Below, in pieces: positions 6,758-14,919 of a DNA stretch of 22,521 nt. Under the pieces are notes generated by a model that had not been told where the DNA came from, did not search any database, and was given only the letters and a program-made list of their open reading frames with translations. The position numbers and the translations under genes are program-made. Numbering within the stretch: the stretch's first letter is position 1; each line of letters starts with the position of its first letter. Source of the stretch: Luminiphilus sp. (GTDB taxonomy: Bacteria; Pseudomonadota; Gammaproteobacteria; Pseudomonadales; Halieaceae); NCBI GenBank assembly GCA_022425845.1, contig JAKMEU010000004.1, positions 1 through 22,521 on the forward strand, written 5' to 3'.

Positions 6758-8149
6758 ATGAACACTGCTGTAGAACTCAGTAACTTCACCGACTACAAAG
6801 TCGCCGATATCAACCTGGCAGGCTGGGGCCGACGCGAGCTCGATATCGCCGAGAGCGAAATGCCCGCGCTCATGGCGCTCAGGGAACAGTACCGCGAGGA
6901 GCAACCCCTTGCCGGCGCCAGGATTCTCGGCTGCATTCACATGACCATCCAAACCGGGGTACTGATTGATACCCTCGTTGCACTGGGCGCCGAAGTGCGC
7001 TGGTCATCCTGCAATATTTTCTCCACACAGGACCACGCGGCAGCCGCCGTTGCCGCCTCAGGGGTACCGGTTTTCGCCTGGAAAGGTGAAACCGAAGAAG
7101 AGTACGAGTGGTGCATCGAGCAAACCATCCTCAAAGATGGCAAGCCCTGGGATGCCAATATGATTCTCGATGACGGTGGCGACCTGACCGGCATGCTGCA
7201 CGAGAAATACCCCGAAATGCTGGAGCGGATCCACGGCATTACCGAGGAGACCACCACCGGTGTGCATCGACTGTACGAAATGATTGCCAATGGCGAGCTC
7301 AAAGTACCGGCCATTAACGTCAACGACTCGGTGACCAAGTCAAAAAATGACAACAAGTATGGCTGCCGCCACAGCCTGAACGACGCCATCAAGCGCGGCC
7401 TCGACCACCTTCTTGCCGGTAAACGCGCCCTGGTTATCGGCTACGGCGATGTGGGTAAGGGATCTGCCCTGTCCCTGCGTCAGGAGGGCATGATTGTGCG
7501 CATTACCGAGGTCGACCCCATATGCGCCATGCAAGCCTGTATGGATGGCTTTGAGGTGGTCTCCACCTTCAAGGACGGAATTAATGACGGCACAGAGGGC
7601 TGTATCAACACCGATTTGCTGAGCACAACCGACATGTTGGTAACCTCCACCGGCAACTTCAACGTCTGCAGTGCCGCCATGCTCAATGCCCTCAAGTGCG
7701 GCGCCGTGGTGTGCAACATCGGGCATTTCGACAATGAGATCGACACAGCCTATATGCGGGAAAACTGGGAGTGGGAGGAGGTTAAGCCCCAGGTACACAA
7801 GATTTACCGCGATCGCGACAGCAACGATCATCTGCTGCTGCTATCCGAGGGTCGGCTGGTCAATCTTGGCAACGCTACCGGCCATCCCTCGCGCATTATG
7901 GACGGCTCCTTCGCCAATCAGGTGCTCGCCCAGATCCACCTTTACGCCCAGCGCTTCGCCGACCTTCCGGCCGACCAGAAAGCCGCCAACATCACAGTGG
8001 AGGTGCTGCCCAAGCACCTTGATGAACAGGTAGCTGCCTTGATGGTCAAAGGGTTTGGCGGCGTGATCACGCGACTTACCGAAGAGCAGGCCCAGTACAT
8101 TGGCGTCACGGTGGACGGGCCCTTTAAAACCGACAGCTACAAATACTGA
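6758..8149 (+). CDS. ahcY: S-adenosylhomocysteine hydrolase (adenosylhomocysteinase)
   Basis: The enzyme splits SAH into adenosine and homocysteine with bound NAD, relieving product inhibition of methyltransferases. The protein from the ATG at 6758 is 463 residues, within the family range. That ATG has GTAAAGGA upstream and gives the expected N-terminus; an in-frame start at 6674 would run into metK. Visible motifs are CIHMTIQTGVLIDTL (59-73), NDSVTKSKNDNKYGCRHS (189-206) with catalytic Lys, and the NAD Rossmann loop GYGDVGKG (228-235). The C-terminus ends SYKY, as this family ends in a conserved aromatic Lys/Arg-Tyr. Only 22 bases separate it from metK, which leaves no room for a SAH riboswitch of the kind found before ahcY in some relatives. 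Confidence 0.98.
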   Translation: MNTAVELSNFTDYKVADINLAGWGRRELDIAESEMPALMALREQYREEQPLAGARILGCIHMTIQTGVLIDTLVALGAEVRWSSCNIFSTQDHAAAAVAASGVPVFAWKGETEEEYEWCIEQTILKDGKPWDANMILDDGGDLTGMLHEKYPEMLERIHGITEETTTGVHRLYEMIANGELKVPAINVNDSVTKSKNDNKYGCRHSLNDAIKRGLDHLLAGKRALVIGYGDVGKGSALSLRQEGMIVRITEVDPICAMQACMDGFEVVSTFKDGINDGTEGCINTDLLSTTDMLVTSTGNFNVCSAAMLNALKCGAVVCNIGHFDNEIDTAYMRENWEWEEVKPQVHKIYRDRDSNDHLLLLSEGRLVNLGNATGHPSRIMDGSFANQVLAQIHLYAQRFADLPADQKAANITVEVLPKHLDEQVAALMVKGFGGVITRLTEEQAQYIGVTVDGPFKTDSYKY

Positions 8150-8159
8150 GGACTATGTT

Positions 8160-9050
8160 ATGGCCAAGGATGGCAACTGCAGCCTGGAGTTTTTTCCACC
8201 GAAAAGCAGCGCTGGCCTGGATACGCTCCTGTGCCAAACGCTGCCCGCATTGGCGGCACTGAATCCCGAGTATTGCTCGGTTACCTACGGTGCCGGCGGT
8301 GCCACTCGCGACACCACGGTTGATACGGTCACCGCACTGTTGGAGCTGGGCTATGACGTCGCGCCCCACCTGAGTTTTGGTTCGGACGACCATGGCGTCA
8401 TAGAAGGCTTGATCCGACGATACCAGGATCAGGGCGTCAGCCGGCTGGTGGCCCTGCGGGGAGATTTACCACCGGGGGTAGACAGCGAACAGCAGCTGCG
8501 CCATGCCAGTGAACTGGTCTCTTTCATTCGGCAAGCGACCGGCGACCATTTCGATATCGCCGTCGCCGCCTACCCGGAAATCCATCCGGAAGCTCCCGGG
8601 TACGAGCGTGACATCCATTTTCTCAAGGAAAAACTCGACGCAGGCGCCAATACGGCGGTTACACAGTATTTTTACAACGTGGAATCCTACTTCTACTTTG
8701 TCGATCGCTGCATGGCCGCGGGCATCACCCAATCCATCCATCCGGGCATCATGCCCATAAGCAACTTTGCCAACCTGCAACGCTTCTCGGCTGCCTGCGG
8801 CGCAGAGATCCCCCGCTGGATTACGGCGCGCATGGCCGATTTTGCAGACGATCCCCAGAGCGCCCATGCCTTTGGCATTGAGGTGGTTTCACAGCTCTGT
8901 GCCACCCTCATTGACAGCGGTGCGCCACCCATCCACTTTTACACCATGAACCAGGCCGAGCCCGTCTGTACCATCGCTCGACAGATTGGTCTTATGGAAG
9001 GTGGGAGCAAACATGCGGGAGATTCGGCTTTACACCAGTCAGTCGCTTAG
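8160..9050 (+). CDS. metF: 5,10-methylenetetrahydrofolate reductase
   Basis: MetF reduces methylene-tetrahydrofolate to methyl-tetrahydrofolate with FAD, providing the methyl group for methionine synthase. From the ATG at 8160 the product has 296 residues, the same as E. coli MetF. Key segments match closely: SLEFFPPKS near the N-terminus, SVTYGAGGATRD, HLSFGSDD, ALRGDLPPG, AAYPEIHPEA, DAGANTAVTQYFYNVESY and HPGIMPISNF. The N-terminal arm before the EFFPP motif is about 18 residues shorter than in E. coli, while the C-terminus is longer. That C-terminal tail is encoded by the 38 bases that overlap rsmE. GAGGA upstream of the ATG overlaps the ahcY stop. Another ATG at 8155 is out of frame. Confidence 0.97.
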   Translation: MAKDGNCSLEFFPPKSSAGLDTLLCQTLPALAALNPEYCSVTYGAGGATRDTTVDTVTALLELGYDVAPHLSFGSDDHGVIEGLIRRYQDQGVSRLVALRGDLPPGVDSEQQLRHASELVSFIRQATGDHFDIAVAAYPEIHPEAPGYERDIHFLKEKLDAGANTAVTQYFYNVESYFYFVDRCMAAGITQSIHPGIMPISNFANLQRFSAACGAEIPRWITARMADFADDPQSAHAFGIEVVSQLCATLIDSGAPPIHFYTMNQAEPVCTIARQIGLMEGGSKHAGDSALHQSVA

Positions 9051-9753
9051 CGAAGGTGATCAGCTGCTGCTTGACGAGGCAGCGGCACATCATCTGGCCC
9101 GGGTTCTTCGCGCGCGCGTAGGTGATCCCGTTACCCTGTTCAATGGCGGCGGCCTGGATTGGCCGTGCCGGATTGTCCAGATGGATAAACGCCGGGTTGA
9201 AGTCTCCATTGGGCCGGCCGTGCCCGTCACTACCGAATCGCCGATCGTCTTTCATCTTGGGCTGTGCCTGAGCAAGGGAGACCGTTTTGACTGGGCCATC
9301 CAAAAGTCCACCGAACTGGGCGTAGCCAGCATTACCCCCCTGTTCAGTGAGCGGGTAGACGTAAAGCTTCCTGCAGACCGTGTGCAGAAGCGGGTTGCTC
9401 ATTGGCAGCAGATTGTCACCAGTGCCTGCGAGCAGAGTGGGCGCGCCGTTGTGCCCGCCGTGGCCACGCCAACCGAATTGGCGATCTGGGCGGGAGATCA
9501 GGATGCGGATCTGCGACTCGTGCTGCACCATCGACAGCCGGGAAGCCTACCCACCGAGGCGCCAAACTCGGTGGCACTTCTAATCGGGCCGGAAGGCGGG
9601 CTCTCTGATTCCGATCTGGATCACGCCCAAAAGGCGGGCTTCCAAAACCTTAAGCTCGGCCCCCGGGTACTGCGCACCGAAACGGCACCGGCTGCGGCTC
9701 TGGCCGCGCTGGGCGCGCGCTGGGGAGATCTCGCTCAACCACGATCCTGTTGA
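9013..9753 (+). CDS. rsmE: 16S rRNA (uracil1498-N3)-methyltransferase
   Basis: RsmE methylates U1498 of 16S rRNA using SAM. From the ATG at 9013 the protein has 246 residues (E. coli 243). It has an N-terminal RNA-binding beta domain (HHLARVLRARVGDPVTLFNGGG) and a C-terminal knotted SPOUT domain with AIQKSTELGVASITPL, LLIGPEGGLS and the knot motif LGPRVLRTETAPAAAL. I chose 9013 over the frame start at 8986 because a purine-rich AAGGTGGGAG precedes it and the product then begins at the usual MREIRLY-type N-terminus. The start lies 38 bases inside metF, so rsmE should be co-transcribed with the SAM-cycle genes. Its end overlaps the convergent hydrolase gene by 19 bases. Confidence 0.95.
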   Translation: MREIRLYTSQSLSEGDQLLLDEAAAHHLARVLRARVGDPVTLFNGGGLDWPCRIVQMDKRRVEVSIGPAVPVTTESPIVFHLGLCLSKGDRFDWAIQKSTELGVASITPLFSERVDVKLPADRVQKRVAHWQQIVTSACEQSGRAVVPAVATPTELAIWAGDQDADLRLVLHHRQPGSLPTEAPNSVALLIGPEGGLSDSDLDHAQKAGFQNLKLGPRVLRTETAPAAALAALGARWGDLAQPRSC

Positions 9754-10988
9754 CTGCACCATCGCGCATAGGCCCACTCAAGCCACCAGGCCGCTGCATT
9801 CATGTAGTGTGACGTTCTCGGTGAATGGACCGTTTCAAAAGCGTGCTGGGCCCCTGCCAATTCCGCGTAGACCAGCGACTGCGAGCTGACGGCGCTGAGC
9901 TCGGCAATAAACCGACGCGCTTCCTCAACCCACACCAGGGTGTCATGGGTACCATGTACAACAAACAGGGGCGGGATCTCACCGTTTATCCAGTGCACGG
10001 GCGAGGCGAGATCAAAGCCGTCGGGGTTGTCCTCGGGCGTGCTCTTCATAACCCGTCGCATGACATACTCATCAATACCGGTGCCATGGCGGATGCCCGC
10101 CCGATCGCAGAAATCATAAACGCCATACAGCGGCATCGCAGCCTGAACACGGGTATCCGCAGCCTCGAACCCCGGCTGCCAAGGCCCATAATTCCCCGTC
10201 ATGGCCGTCAGGGCGGTCAGATGCCCCCCGGCGGATCCGCCGGTCGCCGCAATAAAATCAGGATCACCACCCCACTGCGCAATGTTCTCCCGAATCCAGG
10301 CAATGGCCTTTTTTACATCGATGATGTGGTCGGGAAACGTGGCCCGTGGCGACAGGCGATAGTTGATGGCGACGACAACCCAACCCAGGGACGCCATGTG
10401 GTGCATCAGGGGCAGCGCCTGCTCCCCTTTATGCCCCAGCAGCCAAGCCCCACCGTGAATCTGTAGCAGCACCGGGCGCCGGGAGCCACCTACGCTGGAC
10501 GTGTAGATATCAAGAAAATTGCGTTTCCCCGCTTCGCCGTAGGGGATGTCCCGGTGCCGTGTTACACCATGGCGGCTGAACGAAACGGGTCTGAGCCAGT
10601 CCCGCGCAAAAATCTGTCGGCTCAGGTGCCTGCGACGCTCTGCGGGTATCTGGGCATCGAAATCATCGCCAAGACCAATCTGCAACGCACGCTCCAACTG
10701 GTGACCTGTCTCAAAGTGACGCTTCAACAGCACCAATTTGCCCAGAAGGGACAACACCACCAAACACAAACCCAGGCGTATCAGCCCGTCACCGGGATCC
10801 AGCAATGCCACGCCAATGCCCAGCATCAGCAAATGGGATATCAGGCCCCAGATCGCCAGTTCATTGGTCGCCGTCGAGACGAGGAACCATAGCGGTACGG
10901 CCCAGCCGAGGGCTCGACCCGGTACCAGCGCGGACAGGGTAGAAGCGGCCATCAGTGCTGCAAGCACCCAATAAATTGTGTCCATCAT
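9735..10988 (-). CDS. Membrane-anchored alpha/beta hydrolase of the hormone-sensitive-lipase type
   Basis: The 417-residue protein has two parts. Residues 1-90 contain about four hydrophobic segments (near 4-22, 27-45, 46-63 and 68-88), so it is probably an inner-membrane protein. Residues about 140-415 are an alpha/beta hydrolase with the oxyanion motif HGGAW (178-182), nucleophile motif GGSAGG (S252), and likely catalytic D349 (HGTHD) and H382 (GAQHAF). This is the hormone-sensitive-lipase group of carboxylesterases; the substrate is unknown. The frame opens with GTG at 10991 followed by two ATGs. I favour the ATG at 10988 because GGAATAAG lies just upstream. It is divergent from gshB, with 74 bases between, and converges on rsmE with a 19-base overlap. 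Confidence 0.85.
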   Translation of the reverse strand: MMDTIYWVLAALMAASTLSALVPGRALGWAVPLWFLVSTATNELAIWGLISHLLMLGIGVALLDPGDGLIRLGLCLVVLSLLGKLVLLKRHFETGHQLERALQIGLGDDFDAQIPAERRRHLSRQIFARDWLRPVSFSRHGVTRHRDIPYGEAGKRNFLDIYTSSVGGSRRPVLLQIHGGAWLLGHKGEQALPLMHHMASLGWVVVAINYRLSPRATFPDHIIDVKKAIAWIRENIAQWGGDPDFIAATGGSAGGHLTALTAMTGNYGPWQPGFEAADTRVQAAMPLYGVYDFCDRAGIRHGTGIDEYVMRRVMKSTPEDNPDGFDLASPVHWINGEIPPLFVVHGTHDTLVWVEEARRFIAELSAVSSQSLVYAELAGAQHAFETVHSPRTSHYMNAAAWWLEWAYARWCSQQDRG

Positions 10989-11062
10989 CACTTATTCCAT
11001 TTTGGTTGCATGGTCGCGCAACGCCCCGTAACGTAGTGCCAACTCAATACCGAGGCCATGCC

Positions 11063-12022
11063 ATGAGTCGTGATATCGGTGTGGTCATGGACCCCATCGG
11101 CGCTTGCAACTTCAAGAAGGATACCTCCCTCGCACTGCTATGGGCAGCCCGGGACAGGGGTTGGCGTCTGTGGTACATGGAGCAGGGGGATCTTTATCTC
11201 GAACAAGGCCTGGCTCGGGCCAGGATGCGACCGCTGGCTGTTCGCGAGGATGCGCAGGATTTTTACACCCTTGGCAACCCCGAGGACAAAGACCTCGCGG
11301 ATCTAGATGCGATATTGATGCGCAAGGACCCGCCTTTCGACATGGAGTTTGTCTACACCACCCACCTCCTTGAAAATGCGGAACGGCGCGGCACCCTCAT
11401 CGTCAACCGCTGCGCCAGCCTGCGTGACTGCAACGAAAAACTGTACGCCACACAGTTTCCCCAGTGTTGCCCCACGCTGACAGTCAGCCGGGATCCCCAG
11501 GCGCTCAGGGCGTTTCACGACCAGCACAACGACGTCATATTCAAACCGCTGGACGGCATGGGCGGAAGCTCCATATTCAGGGCCCGGCAGGACGACCCAA
11601 ATCTCAGTGTGATCCTGGAAACCCTGACGCGTAACGGCCAGCAAACCATTATGGGACAGGTCTACCTGCCCGACATCACCTCAGGGGATAAACGCATCCT
11701 GATGATTAACGGGGAGGCCGTTCCCTATGCGCTGGCGCGGATACCACTGGCGGGTGAAAGCCGCGGCAACCTCGCGGCGGGAGGTTCCGGACGGGTACAG
11801 CCACTCTCCGAGCGAGACCAATGGATTGCCGATCAGGTGGGGCCCGATCTGCGTCGGAGGGGGCTGCTTTTTGTCGGTCTCGACGTCATTGGCGACTACC
11901 TGACGGAAGTCAATGTGACCAGTCCCACTTGCCTGCGGGAAATTGAATCCGAAACATCACTGGGGATTGCCGACAGATTAATGGGCAGCATTGAAGCGGA
12001 GTGGCAGCGACTTGGTCGCTGA
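11063..12022 (+). CDS. gshB: Glutathione synthetase
   Basis: GshB adds glycine to gamma-glutamylcysteine with ATP, the second step of glutathione synthesis. The 319-residue protein (E. coli 316) aligns along its whole length by eye: VMDPIGACNFKKDTS, MEQGDLYLEQGLARA, ILMRKDPPFDMEFVY, SLRDCNEKLYA, FKPLDGMGGSSIFR, GDKRILMINGEAVPYALARIP with the following RGNLAAGGSGR, and the C-terminal VNVTSPTCLREIE. The start at 11063 has GAGG seven bases upstream. A second ATG at 11058 is out of frame. The gene heads a run of gshB, a TonB-like gene, yqgE and ruvX, as in Pseudomonas. Confidence 0.98.
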   Translation: MSRDIGVVMDPIGACNFKKDTSLALLWAARDRGWRLWYMEQGDLYLEQGLARARMRPLAVREDAQDFYTLGNPEDKDLADLDAILMRKDPPFDMEFVYTTHLLENAERRGTLIVNRCASLRDCNEKLYATQFPQCCPTLTVSRDPQALRAFHDQHNDVIFKPLDGMGGSSIFRARQDDPNLSVILETLTRNGQQTIMGQVYLPDITSGDKRILMINGEAVPYALARIPLAGESRGNLAAGGSGRVQPLSERDQWIADQVGPDLRRRGLLFVGLDVIGDYLTEVNVTSPTCLREIESETSLGIADRLMGSIEAEWQRLGR

Positions 12023-12773
12023 TCGGCTGGCTGCGGTATCTGAACCGCTCCGGGAGCCGATTGCACCGGCCTTTGTCGCAGCGGCTGCGATTCATGTCAT
12101 GGTGTTGCTCGCCATCGGTTTCGGGGTGGCTTGGCCGCGGTTCGAAACCCAGAGTATCGCCGTCACCGTGCTCCTGACCCCGGCCACCCAGGCACCGGAC
12201 AATGCCAAACATGTGGCGGCACAGGACCAGCTCGGCCTAGACGAAGCGCCTGAGCCCGAGCCCGCGGCGGCGCAATTTCAGATGCAAACCACCATGACCA
12301 TCTCCAGGGAGCTCGACGGTGCCGATGGCGAGATCGCCCCGGAAGACGTCACCCCTGAAGCATTGGAACGCCAGCTGAAAGATCTCAAACAGGCTGTGTC
12401 GTCCTTGTCAGACCAATCGGCAAGTTCAAACACGCGGATTGGTGCCGTTGCGGCGCGACGCTCGCTGGATGCCGAATATCTGTCCCGCTGGCGCGCCCGC
12501 GTCGAGCAGATTGGCAATGTGCTGTATCGCGGCCAAACCCTCAACGCCGAGGGAGACGTGCGGTTGATGGTGACGGTCACCGCGAATGGCAACCTCGAGC
12601 GCATCCGCATACTGGAATCCTCGGGCGATTCCCAGCTGGACAGGGCCGCACAGGATACCGTGGTCCTGGCCGCACCCTTCCCACCCTTCAGTGAGGCCCT
12701 CGCACGCAGGACACCACGACTCGATATCGTGCGGACCTGGCAGTTTCGTACTGAAAAACGAGGCTTAAAGTGA
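12012..12773 (+). CDS. TonB-like energy transducer (TonB3-type)
   Basis: Numbering from the in-frame TTG at 11991, residues 26-48 form one membrane helix (IAPAFVAAAAIHVMVLLAIG onward). A Pro/Glu/Ala spacer follows, then a probable coiled coil (about 123-145, EALERQLKDLKQAVSSLS). Residues about 188-255 form a TonB C-terminal domain (GDVRLMVTVTANGNLERIRI then ESSGDSQLDRAAQDTV). The position between gshB and yqgE matches tonB3 of Pseudomonas, which has been linked to twitching motility and type IV pilus assembly; pilT/pilU are close by here. There is no ATG near the N-terminus. TTG at 12012 has GGAG ten bases upstream and is my choice; TTG at 11991 would add seven residues. Either start overlaps the end of gshB. 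A role with the receptor at the left edge is less likely but open. Confidence 0.82.
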   Translation: MVADRLAAVSEPLREPIAPAFVAAAAIHVMVLLAIGFGVAWPRFETQSIAVTVLLTPATQAPDNAKHVAAQDQLGLDEAPEPEPAAAQFQMQTTMTISRELDGADGEIAPEDVTPEALERQLKDLKQAVSSLSDQSASSNTRIGAVAARRSLDAEYLSRWRARVEQIGNVLYRGQTLNAEGDVRLMVTVTANGNLERIRILESSGDSQLDRAAQDTVVLAAPFPPFSEALARRTPRLDIVRTWQFRTEKRGLK

Positions 12774-12798
12774 TGCGCGTCGGCTTGGAATACGTCTG

Positions 12799-13362
12799 AT
12801 GGCCGCTGTATCCCAGTCACTTAAAGACCACTTCCTGATGGCGACCCCCGCGCTTGACACCGGCTTCTTCGTACGGTCGCTGACCTATATTTGTGAGCAC
12901 AACGAAACGGGCGCAATGGGTGTTGTGGTCAACCAACCCCTGGCTATAGATCTTGCCAACATCCTCGACCACCTCGACCTTCCCTCCCCGACGGAATCCG
13001 TCGGACAACCCATCATGGCGGGCGGGCCGGTACAGGTTGATCATGGCTTTGTACTGCACAGCGGTGGCGGCGACTGGGACTCGACCCTCGAGGTGTCTGC
13101 TGACATCTCCCTAACCACATCGAAAGATATTCTGGCCGCCATCGCTCAGGGTGCGGGCCCTACGGATCACCTGATCACACTGGGCTATGCGGGCTGGGCC
13201 CCCGGACAGCTGGAGCAGGAACTGTTGCAGAACAGCTGGCTCACGGTCCCGGCCAACAGCGACATCCTGTTCAAGGTTCCCTGCGATGAACGCCTGCAGG
13301 CGGCCGGATTATGCCTGGGCATCGACATCCGCCTGCTGTCCACTGCAACCGGGCACGCCTGA
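12799..13362 (+). CDS. yqgE: YqgE/AlgH family protein (UPF0301)
   Basis: The 187-residue product matches the YqgE/AlgH family throughout: LKDHFLMATPALDTGFF, SLTYICEHNETGAMGVVVNQP, the GGPV motif followed by DHGFVLHS, LGYAGWAPGQLEQEL, and the C-terminal NSWLTVPANSDILF. Length matches E. coli YqgE (187). The biochemical role is not established; in Pseudomonas the homologue was named AlgH for an effect on alginate genes. It is very often next to ruvX, as here, where only two bases separate its stop from the chosen ruvX start. TTGGAA upstream of the ATG can serve as a weak ribosome-binding site. Confidence 0.96.
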   Translation: MAAVSQSLKDHFLMATPALDTGFFVRSLTYICEHNETGAMGVVVNQPLAIDLANILDHLDLPSPTESVGQPIMAGGPVQVDHGFVLHSGGGDWDSTLEVSADISLTTSKDILAAIAQGAGPTDHLITLGYAGWAPGQLEQELLQNSWLTVPANSDILFKVPCDERLQAAGLCLGIDIRLLSTATGHA

Positions 13363-13364
13363 AC

Positions 13365-13775
13365 GTGGCGGTGGGGCGGGTTTTCGCGTTTGACTGGGGC
13401 CTGAAGCGTATCGGTGTCGCGGTTGGAAATGGCGTGCTGGGCACCTGCGAACCCCTGTGCATCCTGAAAGCGAGGGATGGCGTACCCAACTGGGAGGAAA
13501 TAGCAAAGCTGCTAACGGAATGGCAGCCCGAACAGATCCTGGTGGGGGATCCCATCAATATGGACGGATCCGAGGGTGACATCACCCTCCGCGCGCGCCG
13601 CTTCAGCCGACAGCTGTCGGGCCGCTTCAATTTACCGGTCAAATTAGTAGACGAGCGCTTATCCACCCGCGAGGCAAGATTGCGGCGCGGCGACCAGGGC
13701 CAGCAAGATCCTGCAGATGCCCACGCAGCTCAGGTCATTCTCGAATCCTGGCTTTCAGAAAGCACGGAAGACTAG
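13365..13775 (+). CDS. ruvX: RuvX/YqgF RNase H-like protein (pre-16S rRNA 5' processing)
   Basis: This family has an RNase H-like fold and is involved in maturing the 5' end of 16S rRNA; it was earlier proposed as a Holliday-junction resolvase. From GTG at 13365 the product has 136 residues (E. coli 138). The motifs are VFAFDWGLKRIGVAVG with the first catalytic Asp, VGDPINMDGSEG, LVDERLSTREA with the catalytic Glu, and DAHAAQVILESWL with the last Asp. The family usually has D-F-G where this one has D-W-G. GTG at 13371 is an alternative start; the frame continues back to 13311 inside yqgE but that would add an atypical N-terminus. Its TAG stop shares the palindrome CTAG with the pilU stop on the other strand. 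Confidence 0.93.
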   Translation: MAVGRVFAFDWGLKRIGVAVGNGVLGTCEPLCILKARDGVPNWEEIAKLLTEWQPEQILVGDPINMDGSEGDITLRARRFSRQLSGRFNLPVKLVDERLSTREARLRRGDQGQQDPADAHAAQVILESWLSESTED

Positions 13776-14887
13776 TTGGAAGAAGAGTTTTCCATCTCGT
13801 AGTCGACCTCATCCAAAAGCGCGTCGCCACCGCGTTCATGGAGTTTAATGTTGAGCCGCACATCGTTGGCTGAATCCGCGTGCCGAATAGCCGTGTCCGC
13901 TGAGATCACCCCCTTCTCATACGCCTTGAACAGTGATTGATCAAAGGTCTGCATACCCTGTTCGGTCGAGCGCGCCATCAACTCCTTGATCAGATGTACT
14001 TCACCCTTGCGTATGTGATCCTGGACGAGTGCAGTGCCCAGCAGCACCTCAACAACCGGTGCACGCACCTTGCCATCCTGGCTGGGTAACAACTGCTGGG
14101 CCACCATGGCCCTGAGATTGAGCGAAAGATCCATCCACACCTGGTTGTGTTGCTCGGCTGGAAAGAAACTTTGAATTCGATCAAGCGCCTGGTTGGCGTT
14201 ATTCGCGTGCAGGGTGCAGAGACAGAGGTGCCCCGTTTCAGCAAAGGCCAGTGCCGCTTCCATGGTTCGCGCCGTGCGTACCTCACCAATCATAATGACG
14301 TCCGGTGCCTGCCTGAGGGTGTTTGCAAGCGCCACGTCATAAGATTCGGTATCCAAGCCCACTTCCCGCTGGGTTACCAGACAGCCTTTGTGCTGGTGAA
14401 CATACTCAATGGGATCTTCCACGGTGATAATGTGACCACGGCTTTTCGTATTCCTGTAATCGAGCATGGCGGCCAGCGACGTTGATTTTCCTGTTCCGGT
14501 GCCACCCACAAAAATAATGAGTCCCCGTTTGATCATAGCCAACTGCCGGATGATATCGGGCAGGCCCAGGTCGTTCAGACTGGGAATCTCGGCACTGATA
14601 CGTCGCAGTACAAGGCCGGGTAGGCCGCGTTGGACGAAGGCGCTGGCCCGGAATCGTCCATGAATGGGGTGATTGATCGCATAGTTGGCCTCATGATGCA
14701 CCGCAAACGCTTCGCGCTGCTCGGCCGTCATGGTCTGGGCAATCAAGTCACGAACTTCAGCCTCAGCAAGCTCCCGCTTGTTGACCTGGACGAGATCACC
14801 ATCCACTTTAATCGTGATGGGCGCGTCAACCGTGACAAAGCCATCGGAGGCAAGCTGCTCAACCATTACCTTGAGTAAATCATCCAT
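13772..14887 (-). CDS. pilU: Type IV pilus retraction ATPase PilU
   Basis: PilU is a cytoplasmic hexameric ATPase that assists PilT in pilus retraction. The 371-residue protein has an N-terminal PAS-like domain, Walker A GGTGTGKS (128-135), the Asp box VEDPIEYVH, Walker B DVIMIGEV (196-203) and the His box LCTLHANNANQALDR. It lacks the AIRNLIRE retraction motif found in the neighbouring PilT; the matching region reads ALVQDHIRKGEVHLIKELM. That difference and its place downstream of pilT identify it as PilU. The start has GAGGGG upstream. It follows pilT after 32 bases and is probably co-transcribed. Confidence 0.94.
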   Translation of the reverse strand: MDDLLKVMVEQLASDGFVTVDAPITIKVDGDLVQVNKRELAEAEVRDLIAQTMTAEQREAFAVHHEANYAINHPIHGRFRASAFVQRGLPGLVLRRISAEIPSLNDLGLPDIIRQLAMIKRGLIIFVGGTGTGKSTSLAAMLDYRNTKSRGHIITVEDPIEYVHQHKGCLVTQREVGLDTESYDVALANTLRQAPDVIMIGEVRTARTMEAALAFAETGHLCLCTLHANNANQALDRIQSFFPAEQHNQVWMDLSLNLRAMVAQQLLPSQDGKVRAPVVEVLLGTALVQDHIRKGEVHLIKELMARSTEQGMQTFDQSLFKAYEKGVISADTAIRHADSANDVRLNIKLHERGGDALLDEVDYEMENSSSN

Positions 14888-14919
14888 GATCGTTATCCCC
14901 TCGCTTGGCGTGTTGTGCC

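Noticed and set aside
6142..6789. 215-codon minus-strand frame
   Set aside because: It is antisense to metK, a strongly conserved gene; long antisense frames are expected at this GC content.
7340..7831. 163-codon minus-strand frame
   Set aside because: It is antisense to the NAD-binding part of ahcY with no supporting signals.
10989..11062. Divergent promoters for the hydrolase and gshB
   Set aside because: TTGCAT-17-TAACGT is present on the plus strand but matches the consensus poorly, and nothing better was seen on the minus strand.
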